Source of the DNA: Phytoseiulus persimilis
Lineage: Eukaryota; Arthropoda; Arachnida; Mesostigmata; Phytoseiidae
Assembly: GCA_037576195.1 (NCBI GenBank)
Contig: CM075103.1
Location: 22,382,001 to 22,446,000 of the forward strand
Reading direction: 5' to 3'
Length of the DNA stretch: 64,000 nt
The translations under genes were made by a program, and so were the position numbers. The notes under the pieces were generated by a model. It searched no databases and was not told where the DNA came from. It saw only the letters and a program-made list of their open reading frames with translations. Below are positions 33,086-44,220 of this stretch, in pieces (positions within the stretch are counted from its first letter, which is position 1; the number at the start of each line of letters is the position of its first letter).

Positions 33086-35221
33086 GATGACTTTGCCGAA
33101 AACCTCCCCCTCAAGACTGCCCAAAGCAGGGCAGAGGATGACGAAGAAAAGAAACGCAAGGTGGAGAGACATACCTCGGGCACGGAGACAGTGGATGAGG
33201 TAGCAGAAAGAGATATGGAAGCAGAACGCATCGAAGGAGGAGATGACGTGATGGAAGTGAACCCAGAAGCGAAAGACGCCAAAAACACGGTCCCACACAG
33301 CAGCATCGACAGACTGCTGAAGCCCGCACGCCTCGCACAGTTACCTCTGAGGGCGACCTTCAGGGCTGAAAACACGGTGCCGGGAAAGTCTGTGCCGGCA
33401 AAACCCGCGCCAGAGAAGTCCGCACCGGAAACCCAACCCAAGACTTCCAAAAAGCGCAAAGAGACCTCCTTTACGGACGAAGAAGAAGCTGAGAAGAGAG
33501 CCAAAACCAGCGACCTAGAAGAGAAAATTGCTGAGAGAATCAACGAAATCATAAAGAAGAAAGTCACCGAGCTCCACAAGGCGGAGGTCCAGAACACCTC
33601 GAAAGAGGTCAAAAAGATCACACAAGAACTCATCAGGGGAGTAGCAAGACCGGACAGAGAAGTCAGGGACCTCGTCGAAAAACATCTCCCAACCCGGATG
33701 CATAACCCCATGCAGACTGAAGCCGAAGCCTGCGAGGAATGCGCAAAACGTGAACGAGCAGATATGGGAACCTCGGAAAAGAAGAGAAGACAAGAGGAAG
33801 AAGAAGCTGGCGAGATAAAGGAAGCAATCGCAAACCTCGAGAGCTTAGAAGAAATGATACAGCTGGCAGGAAGGAAATGGCCGAGACAGACCTTCTTGAA
33901 GATCACTAAAACCAACGCCGGAATAGTGGGTAACCGAAGATGCCGCGTTCTCATCCACAACAGCGAAGACAAGGAACAGAGAACAACGAACATAATTGAA
34001 CAGCTTTCACGCTTCTTCCCAGCGGTCAAAGAGATCAACACACTCGAAGACGGCGAAGTTGCTACCACAACAGCACTTCTATCACCCTCACTCCTCAGAG
34101 CGGGTACGACACCAGCTTCAAGAGAAATAAGAACACTTATAGTCGCGGAAATCAAAAACGATGCAACACCAATCGATACAGCAGAACTGCTCGAAAAAAT
34201 AGCCGAAGAGGTGAAGATAAACTGTCCTAACAATGAGGAAAAGGTGCTCATCAAGATGCCGGGAGGCTCCGATATCGAACTCTACGGAAAGTTAGCGGAA
34301 GCGTGCTGGATAACCAACGGCACAACATGTGGAGCTGAGCTCTCACTCAAGTCATCACGAGACCCCAACAAGAAGACAATGGGCAAAAAGCAGACGGATG
34401 GCAAGAAAATTTCAAGTCGGAGAAACGAAGGCTCAGTTCTAGTTGGAACTGGAGAAGCAAGCTTCGCCGATGTTCTCAAAAACCTTCGAAGCAGCATTGA
34501 CACGGAAACCTCAAGAACTCTTGGGGTCGACGTCAGAGGTGTTCGCCAAACAGAAGAAGGACTGGAGATCCAAGTGCGCGAGAAAAAGAGCGGAGGGCAG
34601 GAACGACTTGCGAGATTCATCACAGAAGAACTCAAGCTTAACACGGAACTCCGGGGCCCTCCGCTCAACTCCACCATCATTGTGTCCCGAATGGACATGG
34701 TAACCGACGAATCGGAGATAGCCCGGGAGATCAGAAACACACTAGGAAGGAGAGAAGAAGGATAAGTACGAGTGGAGAAGATCAGAGAAACCAAAGCCGG
34801 AGACAGGACAGCCCTTGTAAGACTGTCCAAATTCGATGCAGAAAGGATGCTCAAGATAGGATGGCAGCTCTGCAGCGTCAGAGAATGGTTCAATATCCCC
34901 ATATGCTACAAATGTCAGGGAGTGGGTCATAGGTCGAACACCTGCTCAAGAGAAGAGACTAACGAGAGGAAATGCTACAAGTGCGGAGGCAACGGCCACA
35001 TTGGAAAAGAATGTAATGCAACAGAAGCGTTCTGCACCAGCTGCGAAGTAAATGGGCTCTCTGCGTATTCATCAATATGCCCGAAATACCGATCGATGGT
35101 TCAAGCAATGCGAAATCGATCGCGGAAAGGAAAAGAGCAGAATCAAAGCACCGAAAACCAAGGAAAAACACCTGGAGAACACAGCAGAACAGCAGCACGA
35201 ACAAACATCTCAGAAAGTTGA
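33086..35221 (+). pseudogene. Element B ORF1 (gag-like, three zinc knuckles), one in-frame stop
   Basis: One reading frame of about 710 codons interrupted only by TAA at 34763. The N-terminal half is rich in Lys/Glu and probably coiled. The C-terminal part has CCHC knuckles CYKCQGVGHRSNTC and CYKCGGNGHIGKEC, then a third CTSC-initiated one, the arrangement of R1/TRAS ORF1 proteins that bind element RNA. No clear ATG begins the frame, so its true start is uncertain. Confidence 0.75.
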
Positions 35222-35250
35222 AGAAAGGACCCTGAGAAATGGATCACGGT

Positions 35251-36514
35251 TCGGAATGGAAAGAAGATTCCCGCAGAAAACCACCAATGAACACGAAGAT
35301 AGTGCAGATCAACCTCAACAGGTCCAAGGCAGCGCATGCCCTTCTGGAAGACAGAGTTAAGAGAGAAAACATCGGTATCTGCATACTCAGTGAAGTAAAC
35401 AGGCACATATCTATTAACAAAGCAAGGAGAGATCAGGGATGGATCGCAGAAGAATCAGGGACACCGCAATATGGATCACCCGCAACTGTGAAGAGAGCAT
35501 CAAGGAGCCAAAAACAGCCGAAGGTATCACCCAAGTTACCCTTACTAGAGATGATACGCGCATTCTAAGCTGCTATTCCTCCCCAAATCGGAATGTAGAA
35601 GAATTTGTGGAATATATCGAAGCCGTAGGAAGCATCATCGAAAGAGCCAACGGCCAAGTCATAGTAGCCGGAGACTTCAATGCGGCATCAACTACCTGGG
35701 GGGGCGCTCGAAACACAACCAGAGGCGACGAACTAGAGAATTTTCTGGCAAGAAACGGGCTATACCTACTCAATGATGGCAACAACCCTACTTTCCGCGG
35801 AGGCACACAAGAAAGCTTTATCGACATCACAGCAGCAAAAACGCCATCCGAAGTAGCCGACTGGAAGGTGAACGACGAAGTCGAATCTCTCAGCGATCAT
35901 CTGTATGTAGAGTTTCAAATTCTTAGAGAGGATCAGCAAGTACGAGGACCACACACCAGCTGGAACGCAAGAAGCCTTGACTACGAGATTCTTATGCAGA
36001 ACATAGACGAGGAATGCTACAAAATCAAAGACCTCAACCAGACCGTGAACGAGCACAAAATACTAAGTATCCTACAAAGAGCTTGCCAAGCAGCCTCACC
36101 GAAATCACCACTTCAACTAGGCAAGAAAAAAACGGCATACTGGTGGACAAGAGACGTCGCTGAGCAAAGAAAAAGCTGCCTCTCAGCACGAAGAAGCTAC
36201 GTCCGATCAAGAAGGACAATACATACGAACCCCGAAGCTGCACAGCAGTCCCTGAAGGAATACTCAATGGAAAGGAAAAATTATACGAAGGCCATCCTGG
36301 ACGCCAAACGAACCAGCTGGAAAAAACTCCTCGAAGAGCTAAGACAAGATGTATGGGGCCTGCCCTACAAGATCGTTCGATATAAAGTCGGCAGAGCCAG
36401 ATTGCAACTCTCGCACGAAACAATTGACAAGGCAGTCTCAGACCTCTTCCCAGAAGGCGGCACATTCGAGAGAGAAAGGTTTGCAATCAACGAAGAAGAC
36501 ATACCTGAGGTCAC
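35251..36514 (+). pseudogene. Element B ORF2, endonuclease and linker
   Basis: Begins with KIVQINLNRSKAAH (the QINLNR start of R1-clade endonucleases). The frame shifts near 35465, then continues with VIVAGDFNAASTTWGG and LSDHLYVEF, the endonuclease motifs. A linker with W-R--- and DVWGLPYK follows. The frame is broken at 36514 by antisense element C and resumes at 37676: the residues EDIPEVT on the left join CREVTNAADRI on the right. Confidence 0.8.
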
Positions 36515-37675
36515 TTTTTTTTTTTTTTTTTTCGGGGCCAGGGAGAAAAATGCGTGATGCAGACGATGCCACAGCTCCAGCACGATGCTGTGGGAGTCGC
36601 AAACCCACTAAAAACCTGGTGATTCCCGAACCCCCGCTGTCGGGCGGAGGTGCCGCTCTCACGGACGGAACTGGGTTAGCATTACTTCGAACTCATGAGA
36701 GCGGGAGTCGTTCTCTCTCCCCTTCACTCCTCCCGTTCCTCTACTGCTGGCAAGCTATGTGCGTGTTTGAGTGGTGTTGTATGTGGTGAACGTGTACCGT
36801 TGTCGTGTGCCGTGGTTTGCAGTGAACGTCTCTGCCATTGTCCGTTTTGTGCTGGTGTCTAGCTGCCAGTGTCCCTCTAATCGCTATTCTCACTCGTCCG
36901 AAGAAAGCCGATCCCCATTGCTCCACTTGTCTCGTGAGAGACCGTCAGCTCTCTCGAGGGCTCAGAGGCCCTCTCTTGCGAGCGGGCCTCTTCCCCCGCT
37001 TCTGCCCTCTGACGTGTCCCGGAGTTCGCGACAAGCCGCGACCTCCTTGCTTCCTCCCTCGCTGTTTTCCCCATCATTATCCTTTCCGAGTACCCTGCGA
37101 CAGCCTTCCACTCCTCCCTCCCCCTCAGCCCGAACTCCATCATCTCCCTCACACCAGTCCCCTGAAAACCTTGAACTCCCTCCCGTCTGATGTCTCCAAG
37201 GGCGTCGCAGCGCAAAACGGTGTGCTCCACCCCGTCGGACTCACCGGACGTGCACAAGACGCAGACATCAAAGTCCGTTTTCTCTATTATCACCATGAAT
37301 GTCTGGAACTGCCCATGCCCCGTCAGCACCTGGGTCATCCCGTAGTTCAAATCCCCGAACTCGCAGCCCATCCCCCCCTTGAGATCCCTGATTGATTCCC
37401 TCGTCCATTTGCCTTTCGAGTCCCCGACCAGTCCCGCATCCCACTCCCTCTGCCATTGTCTGATGGTATCGTCCCTGGCTGTTTCCCGTCCCTCCCCTTC
37501 CTGCCCCCAGCACCTGGTTCCCTCTAACGCCAGGAGGTCCCACGGCACCATCTTGGCGAGGACAAGGGCAGCCTCCGTCGAAACCGTGGTATACGCTCGG
37601 CTCGCGCGGAGCGCCAGCGTCCTCTGCGCCTCTCGGACGGCCTTCCGCCTGCCCTGAGTCCCGAGCGCCAGGTGG
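36515..37675 (-). mobile_element. 5'-truncated R1-like element C, antisense, nested in element B
   Basis: Starts with an 18-T run (the poly(A) tail of a minus-strand copy) and encodes, on the minus strand, only the C-terminal part of R1-type ORF2 (ARASRAYTTVSTEA, MTQVLTGHGQFQTF, CVLCTSGESDGVEHT), with the main frame at 36877-37551. Flanks TACCTGAGGTCAC (36502-36514) and TACCTAAGGTCAC (37676-37688) form a 13-bp target duplication with one mismatch. The family is related to the R1-like insertion at 55516-58378 but is a distinct copy. Confidence 0.85.
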
Positions 37676-39420
37676 TACCTAAGGTCACCTGCCGAGAAGT
37701 CACGAACGCAGCCGATAGGATTGCCCCTCGCAGAGCACCGGGACCTGACGGTGTCCCAGCAGAAGCCGTAAAAATTCTCATGAGAAGATGGCCATCCATT
37801 TTCGGGAAAGTCGCGAACGCGATCTTACAAGGAGAAATCTTTCCCCCTCAGTGGAAAACCGCGAAGCTTATTCTAATCCCGAAACCGGGTAAACCCAACT
37901 GCTACAGACCCATTCGCCTACTGGATACTACAGCCAAGGCAGTGGAAAGCATAATAGACAGAAGACTACAAGATGAGCTTGACGAAGATGAACGCCTCTC
38001 CGAAAATCAGTTCGGCTTCAGGAAAGGAAGATCAACACTCACTGCTCTAGAGAAAGTGGCGTAAATAGTCGGACCCGAAAAGAAGCGCCCGTGGCGAAGG
38101 AGGGACCGAATCCTTATCACCCTATTGGATGTGAAGAACGCCTTCAACCCTGTTGAATGGGAAATCATCCTGAAAAGTCCACGAAAAAGAAAGATATCAC
38201 CATACCTTCAGAGAATACTGAGCTCATACCTGCAGGACAGATACATAGTCGACGAGAAAGGCCGAACTCACCAAATATCAGCAGGAGTACCGCAGGGATC
38301 GATCCTAGGACCGACCCTGTGGAACGTAGCCCACGACGATGTCCTCAAAGAAGAACTCCCGAGCGGAGCCGCAACGATCGCATACGCTGACGACCTCGCG
38401 CTCATAACAAGAGGAAAATCAATCGAAGAACTTGAGGAAATCACAGAAGACTCGCTCAACGTGATCGCAAGATGGATGAGAGCCAACCGACTGACCCTCG
38501 CGCCCGAGAAAACAGAAGCTGTTATGCTGATCAAGCGCCGCACAGAGCGTCTTCCAAAAGTAATAGTGCAAGGACGTCAAGTAGAAATCACCAAGTCGGC
38601 AAAGTACCTGGGGGTCCCTTTGGAGTCCGACCTTAAGGGAATCGAACACGTCAAGATGGTCGTCAGCAAGGCAGCCAAAGCAGCAACCGACATAGCAAGG
38701 ATACTCCCGCGGAACTACGGAGCCTCTGAAGATCAGATAAGAATCCTGGCCACGGTCGCGCAGTCGATCGCACTGTACGCAGCCCCTATCTGGGGCCAAC
38801 ACGCGCTCCGATACCAGAGGAATAGAGACGCACTCGAGCGCGCGCAAAGGATCACAGCAATCAGGATTACCAGAGCCTACCGCACGGCGCCGACATCAGC
38901 TCTACTCGTTCTGGCCCGTACCGTCCCCTGGCCGCTCCTAGTAGGGGAAAGAGCGGAGATCTATGAACGAGAGAAAAAATCCGAAGAAAACTACGCCCCT
39001 GAGAGCGATTAAGAGGACTTTGCGGAGAACGAGGAGATACATGAAGAAACGTACAAAAAGTGGCAAAACTCCTGGGACAGATCGCCGACAGGGAGATGGA
39101 CCTACGAAAGCATACCAGATCTCCGGATCTGGTGCGAACGGAAGTTTGGAGAGCTGACCTACTACACAACCCAGGTCCTCACGGGACATGGAAACTTCCA
39201 GAAGTACCTCTATCGATTCAAAAGAGCCGCCAGCCCACTGTGCGTGCTCTGCGACGCGAACACAGAGGACGACGTGGACCTTACGGTCTTCAACTGCGAA
39301 GCCCTGTCCCGAGCAAGGCAAGCCCTGATAGCATGTTCCGGAGCTGGTCCGGAACATGCTGCAAAGCGAAGAACAGTGGAACCAAACATCCCTCGAAATC
39401 GGATGCATACTCAATAAAAA
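37676..39420 (+). pseudogene. Element B ORF2, reverse transcriptase and zinc knuckle
   Basis: RT motifs in order: RRAPGPDGVPAEA, PKPGKPNCYRPIRL, ENQFGFRKGRSTLTAL, LLDVKNAFNPVEW (catalytic Asp), SAGVPQGSILGPTLW, TIAYADDLALI (catalytic Asp pair), LAPEKTEAV, KYLGVPLE, TRAYRTAPTSALLVLA. In-frame TAA codons at 38062 and 39010 are the only breaks; the frame is otherwise continuous. In the C-terminal knuckle the usual His is lost (CVLCDANTEDDVDLTVFNC). Inactive, but recently so. Confidence 0.85.
39330..39360. repeat. Perfect 13-bp hairpin
   Basis: AGCATGTTCCGGA is followed by loop GCTGG and the exact reverse complement TCCGGAACATGCT. It lies in the C-terminal part of element B ORF2 and disrupts the sequence expected after the zinc knuckle. 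Confidence 0.8.
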
Positions 39421-39486
39421 ACAGGATCTACTCCGCCGGAGGAGCATAGAGCACAACAACCAGCCCGCGCATGCGGTCGATCAAGA

Positions 39487-40267
39487 CTAGCAAGCGCGCA
39501 AATGAGAGGTAGCGAAAGAAAGCTTACCTTCAACCCCGCAAAAAGCTCCATAGTTACATTCTCGAAATCGAAAGATGGCGAACACAGCAACCTAGAAATA
39601 CAAGGACAGCCCCTCCCAGTCGTACACCAGTATAAGTACCTTGGGATCACGCTATCTGATAGCAGAAGATACCTCGACAAACAAGAAGGTATCTGGCAAC
39701 AACAAGCTACAACTGCCCTTCACAGAATGCACGCCTTATCCATGTGGAGCTTCAACAGATTCGAAATCTCAAAAGCCCAATGGAAAGCGACCGCAGTCGC
39801 AAAACTCACATACAGTAACTCGGTGACAGTCACGTCGAAGAAACCACAGGACCTACCGGAAAAAACTCAACGTGATGCAGGCCGCTGGGCCCTTGGCATA
39901 TCAGGCTACAAAGTGGCCAAGGAATTCACACTGGGAGAGCTTGGATGGTCCCTATTCGAAGCCAGGGAAGCACAAAGCAAACTCAGATACATGAAACGCA
40001 TCCAACACATGCCAGATGAGAGATGGCCAAAATCTCTCCTGAACACGATGGAGATACTCGGAATACAGACTGAACTCTGCCCCCGAACGCAGACACTAAG
40101 CCACCATTACGGCTGTGACCGAATCGAGCCACCAACATCGAGTCAAGGAACACCAGCCCTAAACGCATATAACTCACTGATAAAAAAAAGAGAGTTAAAG
40201 AAATGCAGGAGCACGGCTGGAGGCGAGACATGCTTCTAAAAAACAGCCTGAGCCACAAGAGACTCCT
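39487..40267 (+). pseudogene. Element A ORF2: RT thumb and connection
   Basis: A 246-codon frame from about 39502 with RKLTFNPAKSSIVTFS and YKYLGITLSD (thumb motifs of non-LTR RTs), AKLTYSNSVT, then a helical connection region. Continues the element interrupted at 32530. A frameshift lies near 40190; the last residues before the BEL-like block are GWRRDMLLKNSLSHKRLL in a second frame. Confidence 0.75.
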
Positions 40268-40782
40268 GTGACTAGTTTAATCCAGGGACTTGTGTTGGAA
40301 ATTTTTTCTCTGAAGCCAGTCGGTAGACACTGACCTGGAATGTTCTCTGGATGCTGGGAGATCACGGCCCCAAATAAATGAGTAGAGTTCCTGTTAGGGA
40401 ATGCGAAGCTGCTCAAACCTGGGGCTTTCGCTCCCGGGCGGACTGACCAAGAGAAACGCGCTCAGCATCGTCGCCTCCATCTACGACCCGTTGGGTCTCT
40501 TGATGCCGTTCACACTCCGTGGGAAAAGAATCTTAAGAGAGCTCTGGTCAGCGAACCTTCAATGGGAGGATCCAGTGCCGGCCAACGTTCTGGCCGACCT
40601 CATGCTCTGGAATCAGCGTTCTTCAAGGATATGCATAATGAACTGTGGGCGCGGCTGCCTGTGACGCTGATGTCCACGGCGCCGAGGCCGCTCAGCAATG
40701 TATGCGGCTTAATTAGTATATCTATTAGTTTCTCTACCATATAAGGCGGGCGGAAGGATGACCGCAGGGGTAAAACCTCCCT
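40268..40782 (+). mobile_element. BEL/Pao fragment inserted in element A
   Basis: The frame 40401-40664 carries TKRNALSIVASIYDPLGLLMPFTLRGKRILRELW, the conserved block between RT and RNase H of BEL/Pao polyproteins (compare 46100-46240 in the large BEL element, which has the same S-IFDPL arrangement). No other BEL domain is present. Element A resumes with RSYLYGNRRGDALLALARA at about 40785. Confidence 0.65.
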
Positions 40783-41178
40783 CGGTACAAGGTCTTACCT
40801 CTACGGCAATCGGAGAGGGGATGCTCTACTAGCCCTAGCAAGAGCAGGAATGCTGCCAACTAGAGGACTTTCCGAACAACAGGGCAACAACACCTGCCCG
40901 AGATGCGGCACATACGAAGAGACTGTACAACACATAATCTTCGAATGCAACGACGCGTACTACACAGACGATGATATCCTCAAAGCCCTAGGCCTCCCAG
41001 AGGAAATGCAAGACCCATCACTAGTGTACAAGACAAAGCTTGCCCTCGAAAAGTGGGAAAAGGAGACCAAACGATCTGCGGAAGCACCTGAAATGAAAGG
41101 CTGACTCGAACAGAATGTAAACCTGTACATATCTCAATCCGATTCAAGATCAATAAACCCATACCATACCCATACAAT
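40783..41178 (+). pseudogene. Element A ORF2: C-terminal zinc knuckle and 3' end
   Basis: Encodes GDALLALARAGMLPTRGL followed by a Cys/His knuckle (CPRCGTYEETVQHIIFEC) and a short acidic tail to the stop at 41102. AATAAA at about 41150 and a CCATACC-type repeat mark the element's 3' end. Confidence 0.75.
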
Positions 41179-41179
41179 G

Positions 41180-42090
41180 TTCCTCAGGAGCGAGGGCTCC
41201 TCCAATCAGAGCAGATCTGCTAAGAGTTTCTGCTTGGAAACCCGCCTCGTGTATCCTGAAGGACAGACATCGTGATAGATCCGTAGCACAAAGATGACCG
41301 AACCCGCCTTTCCCATAACCTTCCCATAACATGCCCCAAGTTCCCTGCTCGTTCATCATAGGTGCCCGTATCTGACTGACTGACATGCTCTGGACCGCCC
41401 TCCCGCAGTGACGACACTTCCTTGCCCCCGATCGGCCTGGCTTCGAATGCGGGTCTTGCTACTCCTGATCGCGATCCGATGTCCGCCTCAAGACTTTAAG
41501 CAATCTGTATTTGATCTTCATCACGACTCCATCTAAGTGGTAAATCGACATTCTCCCAGCTGCTGTTTATCATTGACGGTGCGCCTGTTGTGGGATCTTC
41601 TTGCTTGGTTTTTCCTCCCTAACTTCCGTCTGCGACATCGATTCATTTCGGAGACAATCAAAAGCGCTAACGCGTTGTTTCCCGCACTGCACTGAAGCGT
41701 ATGTTGAACTGATACGAGATCTCCTCCATTGGCATGTACAGGGTGGTCATCGTAAGTCGGGAATTTTCTTACTCTCTCTTCTTTTGCTCATGAATCGGTG
41801 AAAAATTATCCGATTCTGGACTTTTTTTTTCATTCGATAGCGGGAAGGATGGCGCATCTTTTTCTTCTCGATTTTTGTGAATCGGTGTAAACTGAATTTC
41901 GCAAATCGATTGAAAGATTGCCTTTGTTTTCAAGTTTTTCAAAAAAAACAGTCGGCAAACTTCTGAAGTCGACCGATAGAATTCGTTTCGAAGCCGTTTG
42001 AGCAGGATGCTGCTCAAACGCCCGGCAACTCCAGATTTCCAGCTCAGGACCTGTGAGGAGGACGAAAGATCGTTTCAACCTTGACCTCAA
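41180..42090. other. Stretch without a recognised gene
   Basis: Several short overlapping frames and A/T-rich runs, with no domain signature. It probably contains degraded transposon sequence before the foldback element. Confidence 0.45.
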
Positions 42091-42093
42091 GAT

Positions 42094-42430
42094 CGACCTC
42101 CTGACAAGATCGCGTCCTCTTCGCATTTTGGCCCTTAACTTCTCAGGGAAGCCGAATTCGGGAAATTCTCTTATGGTAAAAAGCTCTTAGATTGGTCCAG
42201 ACTACCCGACCAGGGTGTTGGCGGGTCGATTCGAGAACTTTCCCCCCCCCCCCCCCCCCGAAAATCCCGCCTCCTAAATTTTTTGAAAAAGTTGTCGGAT
42301 CTACCCGTTAACTTCTTCGTCAGGTAGTTTGGACCAATCTAAGAACATTTCGCCATCGGGAAATTTCCCGAATTCGGGTTCTCTGAGGAGTTAAGGGCCA
42401 AAATGCAAAGAGGACACGATCTTGTCAGAA
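42094..42430. mobile_element. Foldback/MITE-like element with about 105-bp inverted arms and an 18-C run
   Basis: The left arm (about 42098-42210, beginning GACAAGATCGCGTCCTC) is the reverse complement of the right arm (about 42315-42428, ending GAGGACACGATCTTGTC) at roughly 80-85% identity. Shared landmarks are GGCCCTTAACT, CCCGAATTCGG and AGATTGGTCCA. The central loop contains 18 consecutive C residues (42242-42259). No coding sequence. Target duplication not identified. Confidence 0.75.
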
Positions 42431-42643
42431 GTTTGAAACCGAACTCAACCCGCACATTCGTCGGAGCTCGGCAATATTTCCAGAGAAATTACTGGCAGGG
42501 CCACAGCGGAAGTACTACCCGTGTGCAGCTTCAACGGCAGACCACCCGGCAGCCTTCAGAAACATCAGAGGCGAAGCTCTTCAGCACAGATTTACACTTC
42601 AGGGCCGCGTGGATTGAACCGGTCAGTTCACCTGAAGTCGTAA

Positions 42644-44020
42644 TTCATTAATACATTTTATGTCAGCACGTCTCAAAACGCAGGCGCATCGTCAAATCAA
42701 ACCACGGGAGTTGCGGCCGACGGCCAAGAGCCAGAGGGTCGGCTAACCGCTTATGGCTACCCGGTGCTTCCACATCCACCTACGACGAGCAATGCGGATC
42801 GGCAACTACCGACCGGCAGTGCTTTCAGCGAGTACAGAGTACAGAATGAACACAGCTCGGACGGGGAGATGGAGTCAGAATTCTATACGCAGATATCTCT
42901 GTCAGACACTTTGGACAACCTAACCGGTGCGCAAGTCGCGAGACGCTCCGCGCAGGTTGGAGAAGGCAGGCAGGAGGTTGGTGGAGCCGTGGCAGTTACT
43001 CCTCGCGCTTCCCCCGCTCCCCGAGCAAATCAACCAGAACCCGCAGCAAAGGTGGTTAAACTCCACCGCAGACTCGCGCAGCTACGAGGTCGAGTCAAGG
43101 CGTTTGTTAACGACGCCGCAACGTTCTACAAGGAAGGCATTGACAAAAGACAGGCCGTGTCGAAGGTTGACGACCTGAAGGATACACTGACGTCGCCGCT
43201 GGAGCAGTGGCTGGGTACAGTCACAACAATCTCCATCGAAGCGTCGGAGGAGCCCGAACAGGAGTTCTACGACGAGGCCGGTAAGACAGAAAGAGACATC
43301 CGGGAATCGCTCCGGTATCTCAAAGATCTGCGTATATTCCTAGTCAACAGCATCACCGCAGAGAGGTCTCGATTTCAGTCGGCCCGAGATCCGGACGATA
43401 CGTCATGGGCCAGCCCTCTGATCCACGTACCGTGGAGGTCAACCACCAAAAATGAGGAGGGTCTCCGGCCGGAGGTGGTTCTTGGGGCGTCGGCATTAGC
43501 TGAGGTTTCAAAAATTTCTCCCAAGAACTCTCTTCAGGAACAAGCTCCAATTCCGGAAATGGCCCCGCACAGTGTAGCTGGATTAGGGAATCTGTCAAGT
43601 GGTATTCCAAGCATGCAACAGCTCGAACCGAATTGGCACCCGCCTTTGGCAGCACCGCGAGCGCAATACGTGAACCCACAGGCAACACAAGAAGACCCAG
43701 CGAAATTTCTTCCTAAGCTGAACAAAAACTTCAAAATGCCGAGGTTCAACGGCGACGTCAAGATATTCCGGGAATTCATGAGCACGTTCAACGTTTTCGT
43801 TCATGGTAGGCAGATTCCGGACCTACAAAAAATGCTGCTCCTACACGAATCGCTGTCAGGCAGAACATATCACAGTGTGAAACACCTGGACCTCAGTGCG
43901 GGAAACTATATTCCAATGCGACGAATACTGGAGAAGCAGTTCGGAGACGAAGGTTCGGCGGAGGACAGCCACCTTCGAGCGTTGGACCAAATTCTGTCAT
44001 CAGGAGGTGGAATCCGTTAA
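42644..44020 (+). pseudogene. BEL/Pao gag
   Basis: An open frame from 42644 without an early ATG, about 458 codons. The N-terminal and central parts are rich in Glu/Lys/Arg. The C-terminal part has LPKLNKNFKMPRFNGDVKIF followed by FREFMSTFNVFVH and an NY-PMRRILEKQFGDEG segment, as in Pao/BEL gag (the LPKLELPKFSGD and ILKERFG blocks). It stops at 44018, and the zinc-knuckle region follows in another frame. Confidence 0.75.
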
Positions 44021-44220
44021 GATAAGTTTCCCAATTTTGTTAACTCAATCTCCCAACACATATTGGCACTCATTTCATTAGGAGAATCCTATGCAACACT
44101 ATCGCCTTCCTATGCAAACAGGGTCCTAGATAAACTTTCCAGGGAGACACAACACAAATTCATGGCAGCTTTCAGGGACACACACACAAGCAAACACACA
44201 CGTGCAAACTCGAAGCGTTA

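Larger units (their letters stand above)
32540..39486 (+). mobile_element. R1-like non-LTR retrotransposon B, nearly full length
   Basis: About 5.8 kb without its own insert: a non-coding leader (32540-33085), ORF1 with CCHC knuckles (33086-35221), ORF2 with endonuclease and RT (35251-39420) and a short 3' end. It sits in the same orientation within element A, between that element's RT palm and thumb. Element C is inserted at 36515. Exact outer edges are inferred from where element A similarity stops and resumes. Confidence 0.75.
30905..41178 (+). mobile_element. Non-LTR retrotransposon A, split by element B and a BEL fragment
   Basis: Three same-strand pieces make one element: 30905-32530 (end of the endonuclease, linker, proximal RT), 39487-40267 (thumb and connection) and 40783-41178 (C-terminal zinc knuckle and 3' end). 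The 3' end has AATAAA at about 41150 and a short CCATA-type repeat tail. The 5' end is truncated inside the endonuclease. The RT catalytic FADD/YADD block between pieces 1 and 2 is missing, so the insertion of B was accompanied by, or followed, a deletion. Confidence 0.7.

Noticed and set aside
33019-34254. 411-codon minus-strand ORF
   Set aside because: It lies exactly opposite ORF1 of element B, which has CCHC knuckles and the expected composition. The minus frame is a Ser/Leu-rich shadow.
36838-37395. 185-codon plus ORF and neighbouring plus frames
   Set aside because: They are antisense to the R1-like fragment C, whose minus frame contains the zinc-knuckle and RT C-terminal motifs.
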